Assembly (NCBI GenBank): GCA_963693285.1
Contig: OY848924.1
Location: 8,046,400-8,110,399 of the forward strand
Source: Xestospongia muta
Lineage: Eukaryota > Porifera > Demospongiae > Haplosclerida > Petrosiidae
Direction: 5' to 3'
DNA: 64,000 nucleotides
Of the stretch, positions 1 to 12,289 are shown piece by piece (positions within the stretch are counted from its first letter, which is position 1; every line of letters starts with the position of its first letter). The position numbers and the translations under genes are program-made. The notes beneath the pieces are model-generated. The model did not search any database. It was given only the letters and a program-made list of their open reading frames with translations, and was not told the origin of the DNA.

Positions 1-1291
1 TTACAGAAGATAATCCAATGAAGAATGTGGAAAATCCTTTTGAAAAAGGATTAGAACGACTAAAACAAGGGGACCTTCCCACAGCTGTTCTACTCTTTGA
101 GGTTGCTGTTCAACAAGAACCAGACAGTGTCGAAGCTTGGCAATATTTAGGGACAACACAAGCTGACAATGAACAAGAAATAGCTGCTATTACTGCATTA
201 GAAAAGTACATATTGAATATTCATTCTTTGCCATCAATCTATTCCCTCCATTTTCTACGCTATATAGATGTCTGCAGTTAGATCCTGCTAATTTGCCTGC
301 CATAATGGCATTAGCTGTTAGTTATACAAATGAGTCCCTACAATCAAAAGTATAATTATATTAATTTCATCAACGGTTACTTACTATTTGTATGTAGGCA
401 TGTCAAACTTTGAGAAGATGGCTTCAAGTTAATCCGAAGTAAGTCAGCAGTGTTCATATTGAGGTGTATATAGTATGTAATATAGGTATGGATATCTTGT
501 ACCTGATAAACCTAACATTCCTGAGAAACCTTTCATGCAATCTTTTATGTCACAGTATGTCATCATGTGTCCATTGATTTATTTATTTGTCCATTTTATC
601 TGTCTATCTATCCATATCAGAGAAGAGCACAAAGAAGTCGTAGATCTTTATCTAAAAGCAGCACAGCTGTTTCCAGACATAATTGATTCAGATGTACAAG
701 TATATCATATTTTTGACATATCAGTGGATACATTAAGTCTATTTTAGATTGGTCTTGGTATACTGTTCAATTTATCCAATGAATATGACAAAGCTGTCGA
801 TTGTTTTACAGCTGCTCTTCAAGTTCGTCCTGATGATGCAATGTTATGGAATAAATTAGGAGCTACATTAGCTAATGGCAATAAAAGTGAAGAGGTAAGA
901 GAAACAATGTCACTGATTTACTCGTTATGTAATACACAGGCCATACATGCATATAGACAAGCTTTACAACATACTCCAGGATTTACAAGAAGTCGATATA
1001 ATTTAGGAATTAGCTGTATCAATTTAGGTGCTCACAGGTAATTCTGTTACCTCACTCACTTATGACCACACCTTCTTGTCTTTTAGGGAAGCTGTCGAAC
1101 ATTTTTTAACTGCTTTAGACCTCCAACGTCAAGCTGACACACCCCCTGGAACAAAGATACAAATGTCCGAAGGAATATGGTCAACTCTTCGATTAGCTTT
1201 GCTATATTTGGGAAGGCATGATATATTAAATTATGTGGATCAAAGAGATATAGATAAATTACTTCAAGAATTTAAAGTATCACATTTATAA
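1..1291 (+). CDS. PEX5: PEX5, peroxisomal targeting signal 1 receptor, C-terminal part (5' partial)
   Basis: PEX5 is the cytosolic receptor that binds C-terminal SKL-type signals through TPR repeats and carries cargo to the peroxisome. The first exon reads [16 protein letters not shown] and then [16 protein letters not shown], the hallmark of the PEX5 TPR region. Exons join cleanly: 1-203, about 267-350 ([18 protein letters not shown]), 398-437, 485-556, 620-700, 750-894, 940-1037 and 1087-1291. They give successive TPR units (for example [14 protein letters not shown], then [13 protein letters not shown]) and the family C-terminus ending in a short helix and TAA. The N-terminal half with the PEX14-binding WxxxF motifs lies left of the window. 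It ends 79 bp before the stop of the next, convergent gene. The family call is firm; exon edges are read by eye. Confidence 0.93.
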
Positions 1292-1370
1292 TTTGTCAAT
1301 TCTAATTGCTAAAAGAAAATTGTGTCGGAGAGAATATTACAAATGGAAATACATATATAACAGGAAGTCT

Positions 1371-2137
1371 TTACAAAATTCTTCTAAACCATGACAATGT
1401 AGGTGTTTTTGATGTTTCATGATGATGTAATGATGACATCATATCATGAATAGTTCCACCCTCTTCTTCCCATTCCATAAGTTCATCCTTTTCAAATTCT
1501 GCTGCAATTTGATTGGTTGTCAGTGCTGAAACAGTTGTCATGGTAACATCCAGTGAGTGTCGATGACTTAATTTTGATGGCCACAGTAATTGATTAGTTA
1601 ATGAAGGAGTTGAAACATTTAATGAATTATTAATGAAATTATTTAATTTCTCAACATCATATAGCCACGATTGATTGGAAGGTACTAAGAGAAAGAGAAA
1701 TACCATAACAAGCTACGTCACTATAATCAGAAACGCTTCATAAATTGAAGTGTGGGAGACATCTACTAATCTTACACTTTAATATTAACTCGTATTATTA
1801 CAAAGTACAAAGTAGAAATATGATATGCAAAAATTACCTTGTCTGGCTATACGTCCGATATTTAAATCACTAAGTTTATTTATTACGTCATTAACATCCT
1901 GTGACGACACGTCTTGTCTCCTAACACTGTAATAACAAGTAATTAGAGTAATTATTACTATCCATTATTCTATTACTTTTTACACGTTTTAAATAGTTTG
2001 TTCCTGCCCCAAGTACTCGATAAAATGATGACAATTATAGCTATTATATGTATCAGGCCGTAGTCCCATTGTAACACATCGTAGAGGGATACAGGAGCTA
2101 CACAGACACTTAGCTCCTGCTCACTTACGTTCTTCAT
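1371..2137 (-). CDS. Unidentified small single-pass membrane protein
   Basis: Not recognised. Three exons join in frame: 2137 to about 1986, 1926-1838 and 1684-1371. They give a protein of about 185 residues starting MKNVSEQELSV. Residues about 28-43 (LIHIIAIIVIILSS) form one hydrophobic segment near the N-terminus. The rest is hydrophilic, with an acidic patch (ELMEWEEEGG) and a C-terminus ending in FRRIL. A donor directly after codon 3 (gtaagt) would break the frame, so reading through to a donor near 1985 (gtgtaa) was preferred. That first junction is the weak point. It is tail-to-tail with PEX5 and in tandem behind SF3B2. No function is proposed. Confidence 0.5.
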
Positions 2138-2245
2138 CTTAGATTAACCCTCCTAATAATTAGAGTGGGTGGAGCTTAAATGATTATTATGTGCGTGGGT
2201 GTATTAATCAAAGAGTTATTATTATGTAACAAAATTAATGTCTTT

Positions 2246-4877
2246 TCAAAACTTGAACTCCTTTAATTTCTTTGTTGATTTACTAGATGAAGATTCAGAT
2301 GCTTTCTTACGCTTGTTCTGAGTGAGTAAAACAATAACTAACAATGTCTTGTTAAAAATGTATTCTACCTTTTGTCTTGCAGCGTGCTCAGCGACCATAT
2401 CACTCAAGTCTTCCTTCACTAATGTTTTCTCATGTATTTTCTCCTCATATCTATAAATTATTTGTAATACAAATGACTTTATCATATTACAAACATTATA
2501 AAGTCTTACTTTTGTGTCATAGCTGAGTTGTCAAGTTCCAATTCACTTGGTTCAAGAGATATTTCAATACCTTCACCGATACCACCTCCACTGCCAGCTG
2601 TCTAATTATATAACAATAACTTACTAATTACCAGGGGATGTGGTTACCTTTCTCAATGTAGCAGCACCAGGTACAGCCTTTATATAAAATATAAAAATAA
2701 TATAATAGTTTGAACAGTTATACTCACAGCTGCAATATCGTACACATGAGAAGATCCCATCATAGCCCCGCCCACTGATGCCTGTTTCTCTGGCAGTATA
2801 GTATATAAAGCTGGAGTATCACCTCTATAATAACATGGGATCAGAGATATCTTATAGAGCTTGTTAACCATTTACCCTTGCTCCATAGCCTCTTCAATCT
2901 TTTTCTTTCGTAATTGTATCATTTCTGGTGTTTCTATTCCAGCAGGTATGGATGTGAGACCACTTGGAGTTACCAACCTAGTTATTAATTTATGAATTAA
3001 TCAAAGGTAAAGCAACAGGGACCTACCCCTCCATTGGTGTTATCATTCCTGGCTGTATCTCATCAGCAGGTTTATCTCTTTCACCTTCAGACTCATCCTA
3101 CAAAAAATTAATAAACTGGACAAAGAGGTTGCTTACCTCGTCTTCATCTTCCTCTTCTTCAGAAGACTCCATTTCTCCCCACAAGGCTTGGTCTATCTCC
3201 TCCTCGTCTCCAATGTCCGGACCCTAAAGAGTGACAATAACAATGTACTCACATGACTATCATGTGACTAACTTCTCGATGCATTCCAAATACATCACCA
3301 TACAATGGACGACCAAGTTCATCAACTGGGGGTTTGCCCCACCCACCAACAAAGTAACCAAACGAACATCCCTAATATTCAAATATCAAAGAGTTATATT
3401 ATACAATTTATGATACCTCTGGAATAGGACCATTTAGTCCAGGTATTCTAAGGTTAGGATAAGAGGGAGGTGGTCCATAACGTTGCATAGCAATGAGCCA
3501 AGGAGGAGGAAACTTGTGCTTTCCCTAATAGGTGTGGTCATTACATCATTAAATGGGCGAGGTCAACTAACTGGACCTATTGGCATGCCTAAAGCGATTC
3601 TGATGTCATCTGATAGATCTCCAGGTTTTCTGTCTCTCAGACGTGTCTCAAACTCTTTACCCTACAGTGTGTGTACATGAGACAAAGGGACACATATACA
3701 GATTGTACTTCATAATAGAGATCTCCATGGATGGTCATTCGAGGTTTAGTTTGCCATTTAAAGAAAGCATCGTGTAATTTTTGATAATCAATAGTTAATT
3801 TTCCCATTTTTGGACGAACACGTTCTCTAGTCTTCTGCTTTAAACTTTTAGAATCATCTTTTTCATCTAATGCAGACCTCATTTCCATAATACCAGTTGC
3901 CTAAGAAAGAGAGAGAGAGAGATCATAATTATAGATAAGTTACTCACTTTAATAAATTCTGGTAAATTAAAAGGTGGTTTTTCAATGCCTCGTTTTCCTT
4001 GAAGATATTTACGTTTATAACACCAATGTCTTGGGACTTGAACAGTATTTCGAGCAGACTAATATATAATATTAAAATAATCTATCCATCTCTCCCTCAA
4101 ATAATTATACCTTCAAATATATCAACAAATGAGGATCATGAGCTGACACATCATGCATTTCAACAAGGTCTGGACGTTCTACAAGCTGCTTCAGTTGTGC
4201 AACACTCATTCTACTCAAACGACGTAACTTCTTTTTGGATAATTGAGTAGGATCATCATCCTTCTTGGCCTATGACAATTATGGATGGGATCATGTGATA
4301 GTCATGTGACTTACTCCTTCATCATCAGAGTCATCATCTCTCATAGCAAATGATTTTCTACCTCCCTAATGAATAATAAAGTCGTATTAATGAGTAGGTG
4401 TGGCTTACTTGAGCATTTTTCGCAGCTACTTGAAAAGGACTTTCCTCAGGATTATCTCTTTGATCAGTTAACTAATTATAATGGAGGTATTTATGTACTG
4501 GTAATTTGGTAATAAATTTATTACTTTAAATGCTTCAAATATTTTATTGAACTGATGATAATTAGGATCTGATGGACTTAGGACAGGTTCCGTTACATAT
4601 CTAGTATTAACAGTATGATAATTAGTAGGTGTGGTGACGGGTGGAGTCTTACTCAATCTCAATCGTTGGATCAGGTGAAGGCTCTTTTCTATCCTCTCCT
4701 GTCGTTGTTGTTTGTTCTGAACGCTTTTGCTCTCGTCTCTTCTTCTTTCTTCGTTTTTTCTTCTGATTCTTTGTCTAATAATATCAAGAAGTAACCACAC
4801 CCACTTTGAGTTTAATTATGTACCTCTTTTATTAGTTCATCCCCTTCTATTTTTTTCTGATCTTCCACCTCCATCAT
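2246..4877 (-). CDS. SF3B2: SF3B2 (SAP145), splicing factor 3b subunit 2
   Basis: SF3B2 is a subunit of the SF3b complex of U2 snRNP and helps anchor U2 to the branch site in the nucleus. The gene has about a dozen exons. Recognisable blocks, in order, are a lysine/arginine-rich N-terminal part, the DUF382 core (IMEMRSALDEKDDSKSLK, then TIDYQKLHDAFFKWQTKPRM, then IRIALGMPIGP) and the PSP domain (CSFGYFVGGWGKPPVDELG). An acidic stretch follows (ESSEEEEDEDEDESEGE), then a proline/glycine segment ending in ETPEMIQLRKKKIEEAM, and finally a basic tail KSTKKLKEFKF. The tail closely resembles that of animal SF3B2. The start was taken at the first of two adjacent ATGs (4877/4874). No N-terminal SAP domain is evident. 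It is divergent from liprin, with 273 bp between start codons. Confidence 0.93.
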
Positions 4878-5150
4878 CACATCACATGGAATCGTAATAA
4901 AAACCACGCCTATGGCCTCTACTATTAACCAGACCACGCCCACAATCGAGTTTCGCATACTTGCTGATGTGACTGCTATATGCTAATCGAATATTCACAC
5001 ACACGAAGCTATTAAATACATTCCAACACTAGTAGGAGTAATAAATCATGCAAACAACACTTTTAAAGCCGCAGTCACTAGATCTTGTAATTCTGTGATA
5101 GCTCGTTAACTAACTCAATCGCTCTAACTTAATCAATTTGGTAGCGTTGA

Positions 5151-8100
5151 ATGGCCGCTGTCCAAAGGACACCTACTCCAGTGGATACTCGCAGCCGAAG
5201 GGCGTTCATCGAATCGATGGAAGAAGAATTGAGGAGAGTTCAAGATCATTTAGGTCGTAGGCAATGGAGACAAAGAAATGGTTTACCTCACCAACCAAAA
5301 CGTCATCAATCATATCAATATAATACGATGTCTCGAAGTAATCCAGCCACTAAACGACGATTGTGGGATCAAAGAGACAAGGAAGAGGAAGGTGAAGACA
5401 GTGATGAAGTCTTTTGTCGTGTTAGTAGTGCACAAGACACAGTTCGTCGTTCTTCTACTCCAGCATTTACTAGTTCAAGTGACAGCAAATCAGCCTCTCC
5501 AAGTCCAGAACCAATTCGTGTTAAGTCTCCACAAAGATTACCTTCTACAAAGTATACACCAGATCCTCCCTCCTTTAGCTCTCCAGTTCGATCTTTTTCT
5601 CCAAGGGAACATCCTCTTTCGTTATCATCAGATGACACTGCAATATCTTCATCATATTTGGAACACAAATCCATCCTTTCTGGCAATCCTCTTCAATTAA
5701 TGGATACCACACCATTGATGGTAAAGGAAATATCATTTCCATTCAAACATGCAGGTTATCCTGGAGAGTCTGTGCAGTATGAAAATGAGGAAGAGGAAGA
5801 GGAAGATGCACAAGAAAATGAAGAGACAAGAGAAGTTATGCCGTCTGCATTAGAAGACTTACTTACTGAAGAGCTACAGAGAGGACATTTGATCAACGAA
5901 AGTGCAAATACTACTGACATGCAAAAAGAAGTCAGTGTAAAAAGCAGAGACAAAGAGAATACCAATCATAATTTGAGAGGAGATACTGAGAAAGAAGTTG
6001 AGGAAGATTGGTTTGCCAATCCTGTTAATATCGAAGACGAGGAGATTGAAATGAAGTCCATTGCTGTTAAGAAAGAACCCAGTGTGACATCACTACATGA
6101 GAAAAGCCAATCCTATAAACTGGCTCATCTCAGAAGAGTGAGAGAGCTTCAAGAGGAGAAAGCACAATCTGATCGCCAGCTGTCTTTGTTAATTGAACAA
6201 TTACAAATTCAATTGAGAGAGAAAGAGAGAGAACTAGACATGATTCATTCACAGCATTTAATGGAATTGAATGTAAGAGAAGACAGAATTAAGAAATTAA
6301 GTCGACAAAATGCTCGACTGGAGCGTGAAAAATGGGATCTACTAAAGAAAGCACGTGAGGCAGCAGAAAGGTCTGTTAATCTTAGAACAAAGCTTGACAT
6401 TAATGATGCATCGCTCAAGTCAATTGAAGTGGAATTAGAACACAAAAATAATGAATTATCTTCAGTCAAATCAGCTAACAACAGTTTGAGAGCACTTGTG
6501 AAAGAATTACGAGCTACCAAACCAATAGTTGATGCTGCCATTCAAGTTGACATACAACCCAGTCTTGTTTCCATGGGAACACCCCCTGAAATGCAGAGGC
6601 AGCAAGAAGAGATTGGAGAGAGTGATAGTGGTCACGCTAGTGGAGGAGGTGGGGCTGAAGTGATAGTATCTGAAGATTGGGGAGAACGAGTTAGTATCAC
6701 ATCATCGCAATGTGAGGCTCGTGTGGCCACACCCACAAATATTGAGAGGCACAGACGAGAGAGACGAAGTATGAGAAACTTGTTAAACCGATTTCGAAGG
6801 TCTTCAAGTACTGGGAAGCGCCACAGTGTATCTAGTTTATCGCAAAGGAGTACATCAAGTTTAGGTTAGCATTGTTATTAAAATAATAAAATGTTTTGAT
6901 ATAATGTATTTAATGGTATTAGTAAACCAGTGTTATTTTACACTCCACTTATCATGTTCCGTGTAACACGAAACCTAGGTTGTACTATAAACTGAGTACA
7001 ATGGATTATGTCACGTCTATTAAGTAATGCTGGTATGTTTTTGTTAACATGAGAGGTTTGAGCAAAACTAAAAGCATTAGAGTTATTTTCTAAACAAAAA
7101 ATGATTTTGTTATCATACCACTTTAGCTCAAATCCTGCCAATGTTTCTTTACATTGACCAGTAGCCACATTTCTTGGATAACTACCAAGATTTCTCAATT
7201 AGGATCTTTTTTTATAGCCACTGAGTCAGTCATTGTTAATATGCTTTCATTAATACACTTAGTGTATTCATAACATGTTAGCTCTTTTTAATGACTGAAT
7301 GGTATGACTATAAAACTATGAATTACTGCAGTTACTAAATACAATAGTATGGATACCTTTGTTACATTTTACAATTTTCTTTCTACAGACAACCTTCAAC
7401 TAAGTCAAACATCATTGTCATCACATTCTGGACTACACCATCGAAGTAACACCAGTTCTCCAAATCCCTATCGCCTTTCCACAGTAAGTCTGCAAGATGT
7501 CAATGACCCACATGCTGTCTTAGAAGAGTTTAGAGGAACACAGTTCCAACAATGGAATACACGAGCTATAGTAGCATGGATGGAAGCTATTGTTGGTAAG
7601 TTACATACTATAGGTCAATGATATCATACTATAAACTTTGATCATATTCATGTCATATCTTAACAATTTGCTTTGAGAGTACCGACCGAATGAATTCAAC
7701 TCATAATGTTTGTGAATACAATTATAGTATTTTAATGTGTCTAATGATGATGATGATAGACCAATAGAGCTAGGTTACCAAGGTTACCAAAATGTCTTAA
7801 TGACAGCTACTGTGTTGACATTTCCCTCTTGTTAAACAGGAAAATTAGATTAAAAGATGTTAATTATTAATTAGATTATTGTTGATGCAACATGTTGTCA
7901 TAAATGAGCTCTTAGAAAATTAGAACTGATAATTATGTAATTGTATAATTTATCTAGGAATGCCTCAATACATTAGCTCAATAAGGCAATATGTCACATC
8001 AGGACATGCCATGCTTGCACTCAGTAATTCTGACATGGAAAAGAGACTGGGCATTAATCACCCGCTTCATCGTCGAAGACTTCGTCTAGCTATTGAAGAA

Positions 8101-9895
8101 CTCCGAAGGCCATCATCAAAGTAAATTATTAATTTACCACAAAGTATATAAATAAACATTAATGACCTTGTTGTGACATGTAGTGGATTAGCACTTTTAT
8201 ATTACATGTTGTTTATTGTGTGTGGCTTTTGATACAACAATGTGGGAAGTTTCACAAGTATACTTTACCACAAGACATCTAACTATTGTAATTGGTATTA
8301 ATGTCGTATGACAGATGAGTAGTCCAGCTGTGATAATATCACTAAAGTTTGTATATACAACACATTGTTTTGTAGTAATTAACATAATTTAATTACATGT
8401 ATTTTACATGTAATTTACATGTATAGTACATGTATAGAACATGACTAGTGTGTTGATTTATTCTATGGAGTATCTGTCACATGATTTTATTCTCTAGTTC
8501 TCATTTTCCTGAAGCCAGTGCTATTGATCATAACTGGGTGGCATATACTTGGGCTATAGACTGTGGTTTGCCACACCTCTCGTCCAGTCTGTATAATGGT
8601 ATGGTAGATGGGCGTGTCCTCAATTCTCTATCTCGTGATGACATTAAGAAATACCTGAAGGTATACTTTTAATAATATTCATAGATGATTTAAGGCAATG
8701 AATATTGTTATTTTGTTTGTAGATAACAAAGAAAATGGAACAACTTAGTTTTTTATCAGGAGTAGAACTACTTCGAATGCATGAGTTTCGTAGAGAGGCT
8801 ATTCGTGCTCATCGTCACACAACTAACAATCCACTTTATTGGACAAATGCTGATGTCTGTCTTTGGTTAAAGAGAATTAATATGGAGGTATTATATATCC
8901 AATATACATCCATCCATTCACTCATTCATTCATCCATCTATTTGTTAATCCATTACCTGTGTATTAATTCCATTACTCCATGTATTAATCCATTACTCCA
9001 TGTATTAATCCATTACTCCATGTATTAATTCCATTACTCCATGTATTAATCCATTACTTTATGTATTAATTCTATTACTCCATGTATTAATCCCATTACA
9101 ATATGTATTAATCCATTACTCCATGTATTAATTCTATTACTCCATGTATTAATCCCATTACAATATGTATTAATCCATTATTTCATGTATTAATCCATTA
9201 ATTACACCATGTATTAATCCATTACTTCATGTATTAATCCATTACACCATGTATTAATCTATTACTTCATGTATTAATCCATTTACACAGGAATATGCTG
9301 ATCATGTAACTGCCTGTGGTGTACATGGTGCTCTCCTATTTCTTGAAAGAGGTTATTTCAACAGTGAACAATTAGCTCATGTTATACATTTACCAAATAA
9401 ATCTCCTCTACGAAGACATTTGGCAAATCAATTAGCAAAACTATTCTCTACAGATGATATTAACAGGTCAGACTGATACCCAAACCATTTACACAGGAAT
9501 GAGACTAATTATCTCCCCATATAGTATTGTTGACGAAGAAGAGCAGGAACAGTTGCCACAACCATTGGAAACTCCTCAAAATTCTTCTCCACTCCTCCTC
9601 CGTCCTACATCTCCTCCTATATCTCCTCGACCTAGTTCTGGAGATTTTTCTCCTCATCCAGCTAGAAGAATGATGACGCTTACTTCATCTAATCCTGATT
9701 TAACCGAACCACCAAGTTCCACTTTTGTTCGTAATCAACAAAGTCGACGAAGTCTTAGGGTATGTAAATATATCTCCATATTTTGTTTATCTGTCCCTTG
9801 TTTCTTAGGAGTCCGCTTTGCGATCTGTTCAAGTACCTCAGGACAAGAGACGATCACGTCCTATTGGTCGGGTGGTTAGCACATCCGTAGTGTGA
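5151..9895 (+). CDS. Liprin family scaffold protein (coiled coil plus three SAM domains)
   Basis: Liprins are cytoplasmic scaffolds at cell contacts and synapses that bind LAR phosphatases and other partners. Exon 1 (5151-6865) is very long. It has a Ser/Pro-rich region, an acidic stretch, then a coiled coil from about residue 325 to 455 (LRRVRELQEEKAQSDRQL onwards). Further exons at about 7388, 7957, 8498, 8722, 9292, 9524 and 9810 carry SAM1 (FQQWNTRAIVAWMEAIVGMP, ending NPLHRRRLRLAIEELR), SAM2 (DHNWVAYTWAIDCGLP, then NGMVDGRVLNSLS) and SAM3 (YWTNADVCLWLKRINME, then CGVHGALLFLERGYF). SAM1 looks more alpha-like, but the long linker and SAM3 also recall liprin-beta, so no subtype is assigned. 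The tail is Ser/Pro-rich and ends in TSVV, a possible class I PDZ ligand. Confidence 0.9.
8935..9285. repeat. Intronic minisatellite, about 20-bp unit
   Basis: In the liprin intron before the SAM3 second-half exon, a unit close to CCATTACTCCATGTATTAAT repeats about 16 times, with 20- and 21-bp variants. It runs almost up to the splice acceptor near 9291. Confidence 0.9.
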
Positions 9896-10117
9896 CAAAT
9901 CTTGTAACAATTATTTATAGGCATCATTTTATTTCATTAATCACTATATCATTTTATTTATGTCCATAAATTACTGAACAAACCTGTTTATTTTGTTGGA
10001 ATGTTCTCTTATTATATTTGTGTTCACTCACCACCTGATTAATATTATGTAAACAAATGCTATATTAACAATTATTAATAAAATTGTTCATTAAAAAATA
10101 AAAAATACACTAATCAT

Positions 10118-10969
10118 TTAATTAATTTCATTCTTTCCTGTTAATTTATCATTTTCAATATCGCCACTCATTATGGGGATAGCAGCTGTAATTGCTTTCT
10201 GAATATTTATGATATCTCGTTCTCTTTCATTCACTTTCTCAGCAGGTGTCCAGGAACGATCATATTCGAGTCGATAAGACCCAAGGAATGTATTAGGGGG
10301 ATTACCTCCCCACTCCTGTAATAATAATGAATTAATTGGAGGTGTGGTTATTATATAGGACTTGCCTCAGGAGATAACATAGAAAAATAAGCTTGTCCAT
10401 TCTTTTTTTCATAAAGATGATAAGTTTTGCCGGGGACTTTGACAAAATTACAAGCAGCATGATGTAATTGTGCATCACGTTTAGCTGAATCTAATATCTT
10501 GTGTGCCTAATCAGTAAGTATGATTACATCATAAATTGAAGGGGTGTTGCTATGGCAACATGTACCTGTTCTTGTAGGTATCGTATCTGATCGACAATGA
10601 CTTGTAACTTCCCAGAAGTTGTAGCCTGCACAAACTGATCAGCTTGTTGTACCTACGGGAGAAGGGGTGTGGTCATGTATTATCGTTAACATCTTACTTC
10701 TTTAGCTAGTGACACTAAATCGTGTGGATCATAATGTTTATAGACACTTCTAGGATCTACTAGTGTCTGACTCACGTGCTCATCACGTGGTACAGTCAAA
10801 GGGCCAGAACCTGTCGCAAACCAAAATATTTATGATGTGAATACTTATTTTATACAATCAGTGGAATTATCTCAAGAATTGCTTCGTTAAAAATGAATTA
10901 ACTAAACTCACTGTTAATAAAAGATTCTGGAGAGTTTTCAAACGGTAACAAATCCTTTCCCTCAGCCAT
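10118..10969 (-). CDS. C1orf50-like DUF2452 protein
   Basis: The start is the ATG at 10969 ([17 protein letters not shown]). Five or so exons follow. The conserved core reads [20 protein letters not shown], then [20 protein letters not shown], then [15 protein letters not shown]. This is the signature of the DUF2452 family represented by human C1orf50, including the LHHxACN...PGxxYxLY and SPxEW motifs. Its biochemical function is not established. An upstream helical segment (around 10750-10580) matches the predicted coiled part of the family. The gene is tail-to-tail with liprin (stop codons 222 bp apart). Upstream of its start lies a gene-free stretch, so it is one of the few genes here without a close head-to-head partner. 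Confidence 0.85.
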
Positions 10970-11704
10970 AATAATATTATGTAATAATATTATATAATAA
11001 TAATAATAGAATTATAATAACACGTGATCAACGTGGTCATTGTTGTCTTGAGATTGTCACAGTTTGGACAAAAAATTAACATTATAATTATTAAAATAGA
11101 AAGATTAACAACAAAAAAATTAGTTTACAAAAGCTCTGCCTATAAACTTGATCCACTTTGATGAATTGCAATAAAAATATTACAATAATCAATGGACTTC
11201 ATTGAACCACATTAATATACAACTTAGATGGTTGGAAGTGTAGATAATATCTTCAATATCTATTATTTAATTTTATAGACACCTCAAAAAAAAACAATCA
11301 AAGTGTCCTAAACATTACTGTTTATAATCGTCATCAAGTTCATTTAAATGTTAAGGTCATCTCATTATATTAGTGTTGACCAATTCTACTATATTGGTAT
11401 ATACTAGGTTATCAAATTATACTATGTCATTTGCATTCCCTATTTTTGTCGGATTGTTGTCGTAAAACTAATAATTAATATAACAAATATAATTATTCTT
11501 GTATCTGTATGTATTGCATGCATTTATACTTCTAGTCTAGATCCAAGGCATCATCATTAATTTTACATCTCTATACACCATAATATTATATGTAATACTC
11601 TTATTAACTATTCTTTAAATACTCTTAAAATGATTTATACTTAAATAGATATATTATATAAATTGAAAATTAAGATTTATTTATAATTAAATAGAATTAT
11701 AATT
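10970..11704. other. AT-rich spacer without recognisable genes
   Basis: I see no coding exon, tRNA or repeat array. It holds the upstream region of the C1orf50-like gene and then long A/T runs leading to the GC-rich island at 11705. Confidence 0.6.
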
Positions 11705-12060
11705 AAAAAAAAACCCTTGTGTGTTGCCCAAACGATCTTTCTTGACTCAATTCCACGCAGGCTTCCACTTAGGCTCCAGGATTCCCTGCTGGGACCGCCA
11801 CCTGGCTTGGTAACCCTCGTCCGAAGACGAGGTAATCCTGGCTGGAACTTCGCCCTAACTTCGAACCAGCCGTACTGGGTTTCTAGCTTCGGGAATAAAT
11901 CATCGTCATTACTAAACCGGGACTACAATACACCAAGCCTCTTCACGTTTAAAGGGAGACTACCAGCCGTATCCTAGTCCGCCTTTCGGATACTCCGAAG
12001 AGTATGCTGGTAACCATCTCAGAGGTCATGATGCATTGCAGACGCTGGCCTACAACACAC
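11705..12060 (-). ncRNA. Candidate structured RNA (unidentified), or relic of one
   Basis: A GC-rich island in AT-rich DNA with nested exact inverted repeats. Stems: 11719-11726 with 12053-12060 (terminal, 8 bp); 11961-11967 with 12006-12012 (7 bp), enclosing 11979-11981/11987-11989 and 11990-11995/12000-12005; 11778-11783 with 11834-11839 (6 bp), enclosing 11815-11821/11826-11832 (7 bp); and 11840-11845 with 11866-11871 (6 bp). On the minus strand two hairpins are capped by UUCG closed by C-G, the typical stable tetraloop. The minus strand then runs into nine T (11713-11705), like a Pol III stop. A B-box-like GGTTCGAAGTT lies at 11867-11857 (minus). I could not match it to SRP, RNase P, MRP, 7SK, U3 or rRNA cores from memory. 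A decayed element is the alternative. Confidence 0.45.
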
Positions 12061-12289
12061 TGGCAACCAAGGATGTTTTGGTTTCCTTTTATATGTACTT
12101 ACGATTTTGTCTTCATGCTCTTGTGGGGCGCGACTATGCCGATTATGAATCTCATTAACGATACTTTTGCACCCACATCGGTCAACTAAAAAGACTGTTT
12201 GAATAGTTAAAGCTATATTCTTAAGAGCTAAGAATAAAAGTAGTCCTGTTTAAGCAAACTAGAACAACACATCATTGATTAATTTTATA

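Noticed and set aside
5278..6541. Several open frames on both strands over the long liprin exon
   Set aside because: They shadow the 572-codon exon, whose coiled coil and low-complexity content explain them.
6938..7198. Minus-strand open frame of 86 codons in the liprin intron
   Set aside because: No family likeness, no splice context, and it lies between two well-joined liprin exons.
11705..12060. Hammerhead ribozyme, SRP RNA, RNase P, MRP, 7SK or rRNA as identity of the structured island
   Set aside because: The conserved core strings I know for these are not found; only a weak likeness to part of bacterial-type SSU rRNA (AGCAGGGAATC) was seen, not enough for a call.
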